NCBI GenBank assembly: GCA_963678705.1
Contig: OY783208.1
Location: 1,736,001-1,800,000, forward strand
DNA: 64,000 nt
From: Panorpa germanica
Taxonomy: Eukaryota; Arthropoda; Insecta; Mecoptera; Panorpidae
Direction of reading: 5' to 3'
Positions 1 to 10,403 of the stretch are shown here, in pieces (positions within the stretch are counted from its first letter, which is position 1; every line of letters begins with the position of its first letter). The notes under the pieces are model-generated. The model was not told the DNA's origin. It did no database searches and saw nothing but the letters and a program-made list of their open reading frames with translations. A program made the translations under genes and the position numbers.

Positions 1-831
1 GAAGAACCATACGATAGTTCACAGGAAGATGTAAATTTACCACAGGACAATAAAAAACATATCGAATCATTGAAGCCTTATATCTGTGAAGTATGTAACA
101 AATCGTTTAGCAACAAGGGTAGAATTAAACAACATTTACCAATCCATAAAGCAAAGAAACTACTTTCTTGTAATGAATGTAATAAAACGTTTCGATTTTT
201 ATCAGTTTTGAAACAACATAAAAACACACATCTAGGTTTGAAATCGTTTTCTTGTAATCAATGTGAAAAAACGTTTACTCAGGCCTCGCACTTGAAACAA
301 CACGTCATTATACATTTAGGTATAAAACCATATTCCTGCGATGAATGTAGTAAATCATTTACACAAGCTTCACATTTGAAGCAGCATAAAAAAATACATT
401 TAGGTTTAAAACCGTTCTCTTGCGACGAATGTAATAAAACATTTATCCGTTCATCGCATTTGAAACAGCATCAGAATATCGTACATTTAGGTATAAAACC
501 ATTTTCCTGCGATGAATGTAGTAAAGCGTTTTATCGTGCATTCGATTTAAAAATACATAAACACACACATTTAGGTTTAAAACCGTTTTCTTGCGACAAA
601 TGTGATAAAACGTTTAGCCAAGCTTCACATTTGAAACAACATATTATTATACATTCCGGTTTGAGACCATTTCCTTGCGATGAATGTAATAAAACGTTTT
701 ATCGTGCATTTGATTTAAAAATACATAAAAACACACATTTAGGTATAAAACCGTATTGTTGTTCTGTCTGTAACACCAGATTCACACAATGTGGATCTTT
801 GAGGAAACATCAAAAAAAACATTTAGATTAA
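1..831 (+). CDS. C2H2 zinc-finger protein, 3' part (9 fingers), open at the window edge
   Basis: The reading frame is open from base 1 and stops at TAA 829-831, so the start lies upstream of the window. An acidic stretch of about 26 codons is followed by nine consecutive C2H2 fingers of the form C-x2-C-x12-H-x3-H (one has H-x4-H), ending a few residues before the stop. The linkers read H-L-G-[I/L]-K-P rather than the usual H-T-G-E-K-P. Fingers 3, 4, 5 and 7 share the S-H-L-K-Q-H helix end and fingers 6 and 8 share F-D-L-K-I-H, suggesting recent internal duplication. The family consists of nuclear DNA-binding regulators; the target is unknown. A family A transposon begins about 10 bases after the stop, so the 3' UTR is probably transposon sequence. 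Confidence 0.88.
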   Translation, partial: EEPYDSSQEDVNLPQDNKKHIESLKPYICEVCNKSFSNKGRIKQHLPIHKAKKLLSCNECNKTFRFLSVLKQHKNTHLGLKSFSCNQCEKTFTQASHLKQHVIIHLGIKPYSCDECSKSFTQASHLKQHKKIHLGLKPFSCDECNKTFIRSSHLKQHQNIVHLGIKPFSCDECSKAFYRAFDLKIHKHTHLGLKPFSCDKCDKTFSQASHLKQHIIIHSGLRPFPCDECNKTFYRAFDLKIHKNTHLGIKPYCCSVCNTRFTQCGSLRKHQKKHLD

Positions 832-840
832 AGGGGCTAG

Positions 841-1387
841 GTTGTTGATTGAAATTGATGTTAATAAATGTGTATTGGCGTGTCTATTTTATTAAATATC
901 TAAATATTGACGGAGATATAGCAATTAAAAGTTTGAATTGTAGTTTTAGCGATAGAAATGGTCTGCCATTTGTATGACGTGAAATGCATTTTAACGTCAG
1001 TTATTTGTTGAGCAGGTCAGTGCTGTGGTAATGTTTTGTAGCTGTTGATAGTCAAATAATCAAGTCGAATCAAAGAATAATAAGTTTTTATATTATTTAA
1101 CCCTACTAAGGCAGACATAATATTGAAATTTTATTGTTCCTTGAAATAGCTGTAAATAATATTTGATATTTTGATATATAAATACATATAGCAGAGATTT
1201 ATGAGCTGTAAGGTTGGCAGCGATTGTGATGTCACATGCATTTGGAATGTGTACAACGTTGAATCCCTTTAATAATTGCCGAGACAAAATGACTTTTTTA
1301 ATTGTTAATATCTCTTAACATATAAGTAACCAACATTATCAATATGTAGTACACTTTTATAGAAATTAAGACATAGGACAAAAGCCC
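841..1387. mobile_element. Family A element, copy 1 (left end missing)
   Basis: Family A is a ~600-bp element with ends GGGCTTGTGTCCT / AGGACACAAGCCC and no coding capacity. This copy lacks its left terminus, starting at the internal GTTGTTGATTGAAATTG, and ends in a mutated AGGACAAAAGCCC. It lies directly downstream of the zinc-finger gene. The short open frame inside it (1093-1287, minus) recurs in other copies and is not a gene. Confidence 0.85.
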
Positions 1388-2039
1388 AATGTTTTATAAT
1401 CTCCATTTTTACAGAATTTTGAAATATTTATTACCAGCTTGTATTATATTTTTGATGTAAGGAAATTTTAGAAATAAACAATTATATAAACAATAAAGTG
1501 ATTTTATTTTTATCCAAACTAAAATAGCAATTTGTTCACCAACAATGATCGATATATTAAATTCTGTATTAAAATATTGGTTATTAAACGCATTTTTATT
1601 TTGATTAAATATCCAAATATTGACGGAGATATATCTATTTAAAGTTTTACTGCGTAATATTCCTGAAGTAATGTTATTTATTTTTCGTTTTATATCACGA
1701 CATTATATTGAAACACTAGCTCTTCGCCCCATTGCCTAGCAATGGGTGTGTATTATACGTTTGTTATAGAAAGAGAAACTTCTAGAGCGATGAAAATTTC
1801 TTTGATAATCCTAATTTCTTATTTGTCTAATTTTTAATAGAGTAATATCCGCTACACGTTAAATTGATTAACTGTTAAATTTAAATTTAAAATATGTACA
1901 ATTTTCTAGCTTTTTTATAATCTTTTCTATATTTATATGCTGTTTTCAAAAATAAAAGTTTATTTGCTTTTCATGGTTTGATGCAACTGCTTTATTACAC
2001 TTTAGACATCAATGCTTTTTAGGTTTCTATGCGACCGTT
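1388..2039. repeat. Dispersed repeat, shared with 28240-28610 and 34300-34490
   Basis: No gene was seen. Bases ~1610-2110 match the reverse complement of ~28240-28610, including the stretch with GCGAAGAGCTAGTGTTTCA on the minus strand and the segment about TTTAGACATCAATGC. Part also matches ~34300-34490. This looks like the outer part of the element whose core is the 147-bp array that follows. Its transposon class is unknown. Confidence 0.6.
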
Positions 2040-4335
2040 TTTAAATTCATGGACATTTTATTTTAAAGAAAATTTAGGATCTTTGAAAAACTTTGATGCA
2101 GTTATATCCACTAAACTGTAAGAAGACGAACTGTGTTAAATAATTTGAAATATCTAATATATAAAATAGAAACGCTTTACACCTTTTATATTAACATAAT
2201 GTTATTGGTGTTGCCGTGAATTCAGGCGTAATAATTACCTATATGAAATAAGATGGAAATTTATTCTCAAAACGAAAAATTATTGATTTCTTAATATTTC
2301 TTGATGCAGTTATGTTCATTTATATTTAAGAAGACGAACTGCGTTAAAAAATTTGAAAAATCTCAACTATTTTGGATTTTATAAGGAATTCTAAAAATTC
2401 ATGGACTTTTTTTTCAAAATGAAAAATTATTGATTTCTTAATATTTCTTGATGCAGTTATGTTCATTTATATTTAAGAAGACGAACTGCGTTAAAAAATT
2501 TGAAAAATCTCAACTATTTTGGATTTTATAAGGAATTCTAAAAATTCATGGACTTTTTTTTCAAAATGAAAAATTATTGATTTCTTAATATTTCTTGATG
2601 CAGTTATATTCATTTATATTTAAAAAGACAAACTGCGTTAAAAAATTTGAAAAATCTAAACTATTTTGGATTTTATAAGGGATTCTAAAGATTCATAAAC
2701 AGGATACGGAACCCCTTATAAAATCCAAAATAGTTGAGATTTTTCAAATTTTTTAACGCAGTTCGTCTTCTTAAATATAAATGAATATAACTGCATCAAG
2801 AAATATTAAGAAATCAATAATTTTTCATTTTAAAAAAAAAGTCCATGAATTTTTAGAACCCCCTATAAAATCCAAAATAATTAAGATATTTTAAATTTCT
2901 TAACGCAGTTCGTCTTCTTAAATATAAATGAATATAACTGCATCAAGAAATATTAAGAAATCAATAATTTTTCATTTTGAAAAAAAAGTCCATGAATTTT
3001 TAGAACCCCCTATAAAATCCAAAATAATTAAGATATTTTAAATTTCTTAACGCAGTTCGTCTTCTTAAATACAAATGAATATAACTGCATCAAAAAATAT
3101 TAAGAAATCAATAATTTTTCATTTTGAAAAAAAAGTCCATGAATTTTTAGAATCCCTTATAAAATCCAAAATAATTAAGATATTTTAAATTTCTTAACGC
3201 AGTTCGTCTTCTTAAATATAAATAAATATAACTGCATGAAAAAATATTAAAAAATCAATCAGTTGTTTTTTTGAAAATATATTTCATTCTTATTGCATAT
3301 AGGTAAATAATACGCCTGAATTCACGGCAACACCAATAACACCTTGTTAATATCAAAGGTGCAAACCGTTTCTATTTTATATTTTAGATATTTAAAATTT
3401 CTTAACGCAGTTCGTCTTCTTAAATATAAATGGATATAACTGCATCAAAAAATATTAAGAAATCAATAATTTTTCATTTTGAAAAAAAAGTCCATGAATT
3501 TTTAGAACCCCCTATAAAATCCAAAATAATTAAGATATTTTAAATTTCTTAACGCAGTTCGTCTTCTTAAATATAAATAAATATAACTGCATGAAAAAAT
3601 ATTAAAAAATCAATCAGTTGTTTTTTTGAAAATATATTTCATTCTTATTGCATATAGGTAAATAATACGCCTGAATTCACGGCAACACCAATAACACCTT
3701 GTTAATATCAAAGGTGCAAACCGTTTCTATTTTATATTTTAGATATTTAAAATTTCTTAACGCAGTTCGTCTTCTTAAATATAAATGAATATAACTGCAT
3801 CAAAAAATATTAAGAAATCAATAATTTTTCATTTTGAAAAAAAAGTCCATGAATTTTTAGAATCCCTTATAAAATCCAAAATAGCTGAGATTTTTCAAAT
3901 TTTTTAACGCAGTTCGTCTTCTAAAATATAAATGAATATAACTGCATCAAGAAATATTAAGAAATCAATAATTTTTCAATTTGAAAAAAAAGTCCATGAA
4001 TTTTTAGAACCCCTTATAAAATCCACATATTTTAAGATATTTTAATTTTTTTAACGCAGTTCTTCTTCTTAAATATAAATGGATATAATTGCATCAAAAA
4101 ATTGCAAGAAATCAATAATTTTTCTTTTTGAAAATAAATTTCAATCTTATTTCGTACAGGTAATAATTACGCCTGAATTCACGGCAACACCAATAACACT
4201 ATGTTAATATCAAAGGTGCAAACCGTTTCTATTTTATATTTTAGATATTTTAAATTTATTAACGCAGTTCGTCTTCTTAAATATAAATAGATATAACTGC
4301 ATTAAAAATATTAAGAAATTAATAATTTTCCTTTT
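2040..4335. repeat. Inverted array of ~147-bp tandem repeats
   Basis: The marker GACGAACTGCGTTAA occurs in forward orientation near 2117, 2333, 2480 and 2626 (period 146-147 bp). After a junction near 2700 its complement TTAACGCAGTTCGTC follows about ten times to ~4275. A second marker, GCCGTGAATTCAGGCGTA, occurs once forward (~2213) and three times inverted (~3312, 3672, 4165). So the array is head-to-head with unequal arms (about 4 versus 10 units). Monomer-like copies lie at 28119-28260 and 38505-38640. There is no coding potential. Confidence 0.88.
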
Positions 4336-4490
4336 GAGAAAGAGAATTTGAAGCTAATAACTAATTTTTAGAAAAGGTTACAGCTTAAATACAGATGTGG
4401 TTTGAGTCTTAGATCTTAAAATCAAGAAGGTGTTTAAATAAAATAAAAGATTGTTGATTTATTTGTAATCTATTTGACAATTAATACATT

Positions 4491-6928
4491 ATGAAATATA
4501 TATTGACTATATTTAGGCTTTTAGTGGTGTATTTAGCGAAATCAATTGACTATACTGGTAAGATTATTATAGACCTATTTATAAAATTTACCTAATTAAA
4601 ATTAGACCAATTTGAAACGCTGTAGGTTTGCTAATTATGAATGTTTTTCTTTAATATTGGAAAACAATGTTCAACACATATTAACCTTCATGGAAAACAT
4701 GTCCATATGGTTACTTCTAGCGCGAATTTTAAAGATAGATGACAAATATTTTTCCAGAAACAGTTTCTGGAGGCATTGCCATTTCAAATTACAGCCACGC
4801 CCCTTTTCTGACAGCAATTTATAACTTTAAGGACGACTTTGTGTGTAATGGTGCTATGATAGCAAAGAAGAAAGTCGTCTCATCCGCTTCCTGTCTTGGA
4901 AGGTATCCCAGAATTATGACGTATAATGAAGATTTTTTCGAAACAAAACTTGAAATGCATATAGGTAAGAGAAGGTAAAATTTTGGTAATTATTCGATAG
5001 AGCTACACTTTTTGTTTTGAATCTTATAAAAAAACTATTGCACTTTCTTATATTTTATGGTGTTTTTATTATAGTGAAAACATGTACAAATCACACGTAA
5101 AATACATTATACAATTTTTTATTAAAAAATAGACAAGATTTATGCTTAAAGTTGACCAATTTATATATGCAACAATGTCATTTTATTTCTAACCTCAAAT
5201 TTGAAATTTTTACTTTAACCATTAATATTGTCTTTTCCTAAATAAAAAATGCTATAACGTATACTACGTAAGATTTGTACATGTTTTTAGTATAAAACAA
5301 ATGCTATAAAACACACAAAAATGCAGTAGTTTTTTAATGAGGTACAAAACAAAAGGTGTAGCTATATTGAATAATTACCCAGGCTAATGTGCAAACAGAT
5401 TGTTTTAATTATTAGTTTAATGAAATATAAAGAACAAATTAAGTAATTAATAAATCTTACAAAATTTTCAATTAATATATTAATTCACACTAATCTTAAA
5501 TATCTGTTGCTGCTTCTTTTTGATAAAATATTAAATGAATAAGATACAAATAGGATAAATTGTTTTTGACAGTTTGTGATCCTATTAACAACTCGATCTG
5601 TATAAGGTTTTCCATTGCTATAGATAATATTTTTGGCGGGTTTTTTAAATATACTCGAAGAATAAGAGACAATACTTTTTTAATAAAATATATAAATATA
5701 TTTTACTGCCTGTTATAATAGCAACAAGAAGATAATGTTCCAGGTGTATATTTATATTCTTATATGTTGTTGAAAATTGTATGTTCGTAGAAAAAAGTCT
5801 TTCAGTGTCCAGGAGTTTTTCTCTGAATGGGCTTATGTCCTATGTCTTAATTTCTATAAAAGTGTACTACATATTGATAAAGTGGGTTACTAGAACCTCA
5901 AATGTTCAATTATTTGTTAACTCCTTATATGTTAAGAGATATTAACAATTAAAAAAGTCATTTTGTCTCTTTAATTATTAAAGGGATTCAACGTTGTACA
6001 CATTCGAAATGCATGTGACATCACAATCGCTGCCAACCTTACAGCTCATAAATCTCTGCTACATGTATTTATATATCAAAATATCAAATATTATTTACAG
6101 CTATGTCAAGGAACAATAAAATTTCAATATTATGTCTGCCTTAGCAGGGTTAAATAAAATAGAAAACTTATTATTCTTTGACTTGACTTGATTATTTGAC
6201 TACCAACAGCTACAAAACATTACCACAGCACTAACCTACTCAACAAATAACTGACGTTAACATGCATTTCACGTCATACAAATATGGCCGACCATTCCTA
6301 GCGCTAAAACTACAATTCAAGTTTTTAATTGCTATATCTCCGTCAACATTTAGATATTTAATAAAATAGACACGCCAACACACATTTATTAACATCATGA
6401 CAATCTTTCCATGCAGGTCACAAGAACAGAGACCTGAGTGACATCTTCGCAGTAACTCAGCTTAAACACGCTGTTAAATACGACTACAATACCTTCAACA
6501 ATGACATTTGTGTCCTCTTGACCTCCAGACCAATAAGTGGTGAAGGAATTCTGCCCATAACTCCAGAATCGCGAAGTTCAGAACCCAAGCCAGGACAAAA
6601 TGTCTCAATATTTGCATATGGAGCTGTCAAAGAGAATTTATCCAACGAAAAAATAGGCCGGGAGACATGGGCTATCGTTATATCAGAAGTGGAATGCAAA
6701 ATGGCTTATTTTAAGATTATCATTGATTATAGAATTATGTTTTGCACACATAGAACAGGAGGAGGAGCTTGTCAAGGTGATGAGGGGGGTGCTGTTGTTT
6801 TTAAGAATGGGTCAAGCGATATATCAAAATGGCGGCTTGTGGGTGTTGTCTCGTTTAGGAGAGGTTGTGGATATATTGAGTATCCTGATATACATACAAG
6901 AGTGGGTAAATACCACAGCGAGTTATAA
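4491..6928 (+). CDS. Secreted serine protease homologue, catalytically inactive (SPH)
   Basis: Exons 4491-4557, 4758-4964 and 6417-6928 join in phase to 261 codons plus stop, with GT-AG introns. Residues 1 to about 19 form a signal peptide. The chymotrypsin fold is visible: a V-S-G-G start near residue 25, the first disulphide pair C52/C68, N-N-D-I with Asp121, then C-Q-G-D-x-G-G and G-C-G...T-R-V near the C-terminus. The His position (normally A-H-C) is Ser67 and the nucleophile Ser (G-D-S-G-G) is Glu214, so two of three catalytic residues are lost. The position equivalent to 189 is Gly. Such homologues act as cofactors or binding proteins in insect immunity, coagulation or seminal fluid; which applies here is unknown. 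Intron 2 carries a family A element ending 20 bases before the acceptor. Confidence 0.87.
4965..5828. other. Intron 2 of the SPH gene, first part
   Basis: AT-rich intronic sequence. No exon, RNA gene or delimitable transposon was seen before the family A copy at 5829. Confidence 0.5.
5829..6397. mobile_element. Family A element, copy 2, inside an SPH intron
   Basis: Reverse orientation relative to copy 1. It begins GGGCTTATGTCCTATG and runs to AACATCAT at 6397, where the other terminus is lost. The 3' splice site of the intron follows at 6416, so the acceptor's pyrimidine tract (CAATCTTTCCATGCAG) is the only original intron sequence left on that side. Confidence 0.87.
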
Positions 6929-7489
6929 AAGGGTTTGTTATATAATTGATCATTTGAAGGATTCTAATAAACGAGATATTTAAATTCGTCCCACTTCTAT
7001 TGTACTTCTTCTTCTTCTTCTTTAAACATTTGAAATAATGGAGACTGACATTTATATATAAACATATTGAAATAACTATAAAGGTATTAGTAATTAATTT
7101 ATCAAATAAATAAAAGATATACGTTGAAGATCTATTTATTTATTTTACAAATATTATAAATCACAACAATATTTCTACTATAGTGTAAAAATAATTGCAT
7201 GTAAGTTATATTGCTGCTATTCCAGGCGTATCTGATCTCGAAATTATACTGAAATTGGAAAGAAAATGCAACAAGAGGGTGACATTTACAATTTTTGAAG
7301 CAGTTTTGATTTAATTTCTATAAAAATGTACCATATATTGATAAAGATGACACTTAAGTCATTTTTTTGATATTTAAATAAAGATTAATATACATTTCAA
7401 TACAAATGAAGAAAACGATAAATAGTTTAGAAACAAACCTTTTATAAAACAAAGCAATAGTATAATTTTTTAAACATTATCATAAGTCA
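6929..7489. other. Intergenic region after the SPH gene
   Basis: Holds the likely 3' UTR of the SPH gene, with AATAAA-like signals near 7110 and a CTT microsatellite near 7003. A family A-like fragment (TTTCTATAAAAATGTACC...TTGATAAAG) lies near 7314-7345. No gene was seen. Confidence 0.5.
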
Positions 7490-8106
7490 TTAAAGTGAAG
7501 CGATACTTCCCACATTTTTTCTAGCGAAATATAGATGGCGATACTATACAGCAGCTTAAATATTATCAAAAAACCATGTTTTTTTAGGTTTAAATCGTTT
7601 TATGTAAGTAACTATAAACGCGAATCAAAATCTAAAAATGCAATTAGTTAGATGAATAACGTATCTACATTTTAAGCTTTCTTCCACTGATTTTTAATGA
7701 GTTGGAATCGCATATGACGTAACATTTCTAAGAGTTTGTCTTAAATTTTATAACCTTTATTATGGTTTTTAAACTTACCCTTAATACTTAAAAATATATA
7801 GAGTACTCGATAATATCCCAGTCATATCAAAATTGGAATTTAACTAGAAAATATAGCAATATTCATTTTCAAAAGTTATTTTTGCGGTTCCAACTCTTTA
7901 AAAGTCAGTGGAAGAAAGCTTAAAATGTAGATACGTTATTCATCTAACTAACTGCAGCTTTAGATTTTGATTCGCGTTTATAGTTACTTACATAAAACGA
8001 TTTAAACATAAAAAAAACATGGTTTTTTTGATAATATTTAACCTGCTGTATAGTATCGCCATCTATATTTCGCGAGAAAAAATGGCCAAGTTTCGTTTCA
8101 CCTTAA
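7490..8106. mobile_element. TTAA-2 palindromic MITE, complete copy
   Basis: Two inverted arms of roughly 200 bp face each other: left arm AAGTGAAGCGATACTT...TTCTTCCACTGA, right arm TCAGTGGAAGAAAGC...CGTTTCACC. They flank a ~200-bp centre. TTAA stands at both ends (7490-7493, 8103-8106), consistent with a TTAA target duplication as in the piggyBac superfamily. There is no transposase. Other copies lie at 26433-26873, 32891-34244 and 60300-60405. Confidence 0.85.
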
Positions 8107-8400
8107 GCATTAATAAAAGTCATATATTTTATGGTACTGATATGTATCAATAAAAACAACTGTTTTATATAATTTTCCATAATAATAATATAAAAATTCA
8201 ATTCTAATTGAAACTCAAGACGCAAACCAAATTATAGTGATAACTCTATTATCACTATAACATTACTTTGACATTACTAAACTTAACCACGCCTTTATTT
8301 ATAAAACACAATACGTAAAACTATTGATTATACAAAACGTAAATGTTTTAATAATAAATAAACATATTTATAAAAGAAAAGTATAATAATTATAAGAAAA
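8107..8400 (+). promoter_or_regulatory. Upstream region of the C1orf198-like gene
   Basis: This 294-base stretch separates a complete MITE from the start codon, so the promoter and 5' UTR of the gene should lie here or be supplied by the MITE. TATAAAA-like words occur near 8296 and 8368. There is an imperfect inverted repeat around ATAGTGATAACTCTATTATCACTAT (8234-8258). No further assignment is possible. Confidence 0.35.
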
Positions 8401-9111
8401 ATGTGTGAAAATAATATAAGTGCACTAGCAGAGCAATATTTTAGTGATTTAAACCCAATGGCTTCTCGAATATTCAATGATATAAATGCAACAAGAATGG
8501 CTTATGAAGATTTGTGGGATAACTTGGACAACAATGAACAACATATTATAATAAACGAGAGCATAATTACACCAGAAGTCTCATTAAAGTATGCTTTAAT
8601 TACACCAACAGAAGAACAAGAATATTTCATAACAGATGACTTAAAAACTTTTAACACGAATCTCCAAACTGGATTAAAAATAGTTCACGATGAGTCGGCG
8701 TCTTACAGAGATGAATTTTCTGAACCTTTTAACGTGAAAACTAAAAGTCAATTAAACTTAAATATATTTGGCAAAGAAGAACCTATAAAAAGTTCGAATT
8801 TAATTAAAATACGATCCCCTCCTGTCATTAAAAGTGATTCGAAAATAAAAAGTGAGGTTAATGTGTCTTTTAATAAAATTAAAAATCCAGTTCTTGTAAA
8901 CGAAGAAAGTAATTTCATTACTAAGTTTATAAATAAGAAAAGTTTTAAGAGTTCTAAGCAAGATGATGAAGAATTATTAGTTACAGAGAAATCTGCTATA
9001 ATTATTCCATCTGTCAGTTCTATCTCAATTAATGACTCAGATGAAACGCAGGGCCTTTTGGATAATAATACTGTTATCAAATCTGGTTATGATTTTCTCG
9101 ATAATTGGTAA
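8401..9111 (+). CDS. C1orf198: C1orf198 / DUF4706 family protein, single exon
   Basis: 236 codons without an intron. Three blocks match what I know of human C1orf198: an N-terminal L-N-P-M-A-S-R-I-F block with a following Tyr-x4-Trp helix (about residues 18-45), a middle D-E...S-E-P-F-x-V-K-T-K-S-Q block (about residues 98-120), and the C-terminal G-Y-D-F-L-D-N-W, nearly identical to the human C-terminus. The region between is acidic and Ser/Lys-rich and looks disordered. It has no signal peptide or membrane segment. The molecular role of the family is unknown. The start has AAAAATG context with no in-frame ATG upstream. Confidence 0.85.
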   Translation: MCENNISALAEQYFSDLNPMASRIFNDINATRMAYEDLWDNLDNNEQHIIINESIITPEVSLKYALITPTEEQEYFITDDLKTFNTNLQTGLKIVHDESASYRDEFSEPFNVKTKSQLNLNIFGKEEPIKSSNLIKIRSPPVIKSDSKIKSEVNVSFNKIKNPVLVNEESNFITKFINKKSFKSSKQDDEELLVTEKSAIIIPSVSSISINDSDETQGLLDNNTVIKSGYDFLDNW

Positions 9112-9323
9112 TTATAGATAAAATATCAACCTTTTGTAATTGTATTTCGTACATTTCTGTGTCTTTAATATATAACATTTATTACAAAGATTATTTGTTT
9201 TATTTACATTATGTTAATTATTATTTATAATATATGTATTTCACTATCGTTTAATAGATGGCGCTATAGGTTAAAAGCAAAATTTTGTGGAGTTTTTAAT
9301 TTCTTTGTACAAAGCCAAATAAT
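9112..9323. other. 3' flank of the C1orf198-like gene
   Basis: AT-rich sequence, probably 3' UTR. It includes an AATAGATGGCGCTAT motif near 9254 of a type also seen near 33440 and 38278. No gene was seen. Confidence 0.4.
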
Positions 9324-9968
9324 GGGCTTGTGTCCTCATTTTTTAGTGGTCGATTTTACAATGGGCTTGTGTCCTATGTCTTAATTTCTATAAAAGTGTA
9401 CTATATATTGATAAAGTGGGTTACTAGAACCTCAAATGTTCAATTATTTGTTAATAACTCCTTATATGTTAAGAGATATTAACAATTAAAAAAGTCATTT
9501 TTTCTCTTTAATTATTAAAGAGATTCAACGTTGTACACATTCCAAATGCATGTGACATCACAACCGCTGCCAACCTTACAGCTCATAAATCTCTGCTATA
9601 TGTATTTATATATCAAAATATCAAATATTATTTACAGCTGTTTCGAGGAACAATAAAATTTCAATATCATGTCTGCCGTAACAGGGTTAAATTAAGTAAA
9701 AACTTATTATTCTTTGACTTGACTTGATTATTTCGACTACCAACAGCTACAAAACATTACCACAGCACTGACCTACTCAACAAATAACTGACGTTAAAAT
9801 ATGGTCGACCATTTCTAGCGCTAAAACTACAATTCAAATTAATTTAATTACTATATCTCCGTCAACATTTAGATATTTAATAAAATAGACACGCCAATAC
9901 ACATTTATTAACATCAATATCAATCAACAATTGAAAAATCGACCACTAAAAAATAAGGACACAAGCCC
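9324..9968. mobile_element. Family A element, copy 3, preceded by a 37-bp end fragment
   Basis: A short left end (9324-9360, GGGCTTGTGTCCTCATTTTTTAG...) is followed immediately by a full-length copy in the opposite orientation (9363-9968), ending AGGACACAAGCCC. The full copy is flanked by AT on both sides. Confidence 0.9.
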
Positions 9969-10403
9969 ATTGACATTTTTTTCTGTTCTCCCATCAATCG
10001 TAATATAAAACTTGATGGGGTGCATGACCCAGTTGTAGGTAAGTACGTCTGCTGTATAAAAGAGATGGCAATTCAGGCTAATCACTTTTGTTACAAAGTT
10101 ATAGAAAGAAGTTCGCTAGATAATTTTGTAAATGCAACATGAATGAAAGCGTGATCCGAAGCGATACACGTGATATGATTCGGAAATGTTCGTGTCTCTA
10201 ATTCGGTTTTTCAAATCGTAACGTTTCCATTGACTGGCGCGGTACGAAGACGGCATGACTTATACGCACAGAAAATCATCAAAACATTTTAATTTAGAAA
10301 TTTTATTCAAATAGCATAGTGTATAATAAGATATAAAAAATAGAGTAGATAATTTTCATGCGTGCGTTCCTTTATACGTTATTATGGTCCCTATAGGGCC
10401 CGT
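9969..10403. other. Intergenic region between copy A3 and the OBP gene
   Basis: Probably contains the OBP 3' UTR near its right end. No gene, RNA or named repeat was recognised. Confidence 0.35.

Noticed and set aside
1093..1287. Recurrent open frame in family A copies (also near 12543-12824).
   Set aside because: It is open only in some copies, starts at different places, has no recognisable domain and follows the repeat's conservation.
2040..4335. CRISPR-like array.
   Set aside because: The repeats are ~147 bp, inverted halfway, without unique spacers, and the DNA is eukaryotic.
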